A DNA stretch of 64,000 bases, taken from Dipylidium caninum (taxonomy: Eukaryota > Platyhelminthes > Cestoda > Cyclophyllidea > Dipylidiidae). The notes below the pieces were generated by a model. The model was not told the DNA's origin, ran no database searches, and saw only the letters and a program-made list of their open reading frames with translations. The DNA lies in the NCBI GenBank assembly GCA_017562135.1, contig QEYB01000725.1, forward strand, positions 315,001 through 379,000, given 5' to 3'. Position numbers and translations under genes: made by a program. Positions 62,920-64,000 of the stretch are shown piece by piece (position 1 is the stretch's first letter; every line of letters begins with the position of its first letter).

Positions 62920-64000
62920 GTGTTATTTTGGGCTATTCAGTCCCTACAACTGTACTTAAACGCGCACAACCATCGCAACACCCCGAGTGGTCAATTTGGA
63001 CTGGGACAAACTTTCGATGTCATGGAAAACCTTTGATGGCAGATTTAAACACGTTAGCATAAGAGGTTTTACACAAAATGCGACCACGAATTTAAACCCA
63101 TCCTTGCCCTTCCTCCAAAAGTATTTTATGAGCATAATAATTCTAGGCCAAAATTTCTGATTTTAAATTTTTGCCTACATTACTTCTTTTGCCCCACTCG
63201 CACACTTCCAAATTGAGGCCTCCCGGACGCGAGTGTGCGAGAGAAGCCGAGTGATGAGGGGGTCGCCAGTTGGGATAAGAGATGGTCGGAAGAAAATCGG
63301 TAAACCCTCCACCAGTCAATTTACAACAAGGCGGGCAAAAATTCGCTACCCGCACGAGATCTCAGCGAATGATCACCACGTGTGGCCGCACGGGAGTTAC
63401 GTCACAAGATCTTGTTCGAGATGGACACATCCAGCGGTTTGGTCGTTTAAATAGAAGGTTTACCAAAGTAATATTACAGCTTTCCTGTCGTACAAATATA
63501 GCGTCCAACTGCGCGGCATGCTTTGTGAGCATCAGAATCTCAAGGCAGACAAATGGGGAAGGGGGCACGGGAGTAGGTTTCCCATACATGCCTAAGTCAG
63601 TAAGTAGATGAGTTTTGTCCTCAAATTCACCGTTTGCAGCCACGAGAGTATCTTTAGGCAGGCATGGATTCCGCGGTCAGTATAAGGCGAATCGAGACGT
63701 GTTTCAGTCCGACACCTATTTATTAAATTAGCTGCTGAAAAAGGGTAGAGGCAGGGAAGCTAAACATACGCAAGAGACGAAAAGTAGAATGCCATGGCGT
63801 AGGAGACAAGAACGAGTTCATCCGCAACGTGTCAGCTTTTCGAAATCGAGGCCTCAGATCCACAAAAGGGCCGGAGAGTAGCCTCAAAGGGCGCATAGTA
63901 ACTAAAGCTGTGTGCTATGCCTTCGTGCGCCGCATCCCAGACCCTGCCGCCTACAACCGCCGCACCGCACGCCACAACCGAAATTGCAACTAGCCCGAGA

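Larger units (their letters stand above)
55404..64000. other. Region downstream of the four-TM gene, no supported gene
   Basis: GC-rich DNA with the 3' UTR of the four-TM gene at its left. I found no exon with recognisable homology. Contents include a CA microsatellite (59061-59100), GGA repeats (59800-59840), CTC repeats near 60532-60554, a 20-bp perfect palindrome (61821-61840) and an unrecognised 263-codon frame (62128-62919). GC falls again at about 62-63.5 kb. Confidence 0.4.

Overview
The window is eukaryotic DNA: its genes are split by GT-AG introns, have Kozak-type starts and show no bacterial operon signals. Eight conserved animal genes can be read exon by exon with matching splice phases, plus one extracellular exon of a probable receptor. 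Very short introns are common, clustering near 34-50 nt and 63-80 nt. With the gene content and simple-repeat-rich, GC-rich spacer DNA this suggests a parasitic flatworm, most likely a tapeworm. That assignment is inference; no species is claimed.

Layout. 1-7800 is GC-rich, simple-repeat-rich DNA with one exon of a GPR158/179-like receptor (about 496-692). 7806-33272 is a compact, mostly AT-rich block of seven conserved genes: DDX24/MAK5-type DEAD-box helicase (minus, 7806-11504), eIF4B (plus, 12761-15491), CFAP410/C21orf2 (plus, 17007-21130), calcipressin/RCAN (minus, 24001-26394), BRX1 ribosome-assembly factor (minus, 26982-28156), syntaxin-5 (minus, 29085-31296) and YRDC threonylcarbamoyl-AMP synthase (plus, 32115-33272). 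DDX24/eIF4B and syntaxin-5/YRDC are head-to-head pairs that may share promoter DNA. STX5-BRX1-RCAN run head-to-tail, and CFAP410 and RCAN converge. From about 33.3 kb to the end the DNA is GC-rich and gene-poor. It is dominated by one five-exon gene for a four-transmembrane protein (plus, 41685-55403) with introns of 1.2-6 kb.

How the genes relate. DDX24 and BRX1 both act in 60S ribosome assembly, eIF4B in translation initiation and YRDC in the universal t6A tRNA modification, so the block is rich in housekeeping translation genes. Syntaxin-5 is the Golgi Qa-SNARE, RCAN a calcineurin regulator and CFAP410 a basal-body/ciliary protein. I see no evidence that they form one system.

I did not find a mobile element with recognisable coding sequence, a CRISPR array, or a clearly new multi-gene system. 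The points most worth checking are a ~0.47 kb inverted repeat whose arms lie 7.7 kb apart around the first exon of the four-TM gene, frame conflicts in YRDC and at the syntaxin-5 start, a GC-AG intron in BRX1, and a 34-nt intron in RCAN.
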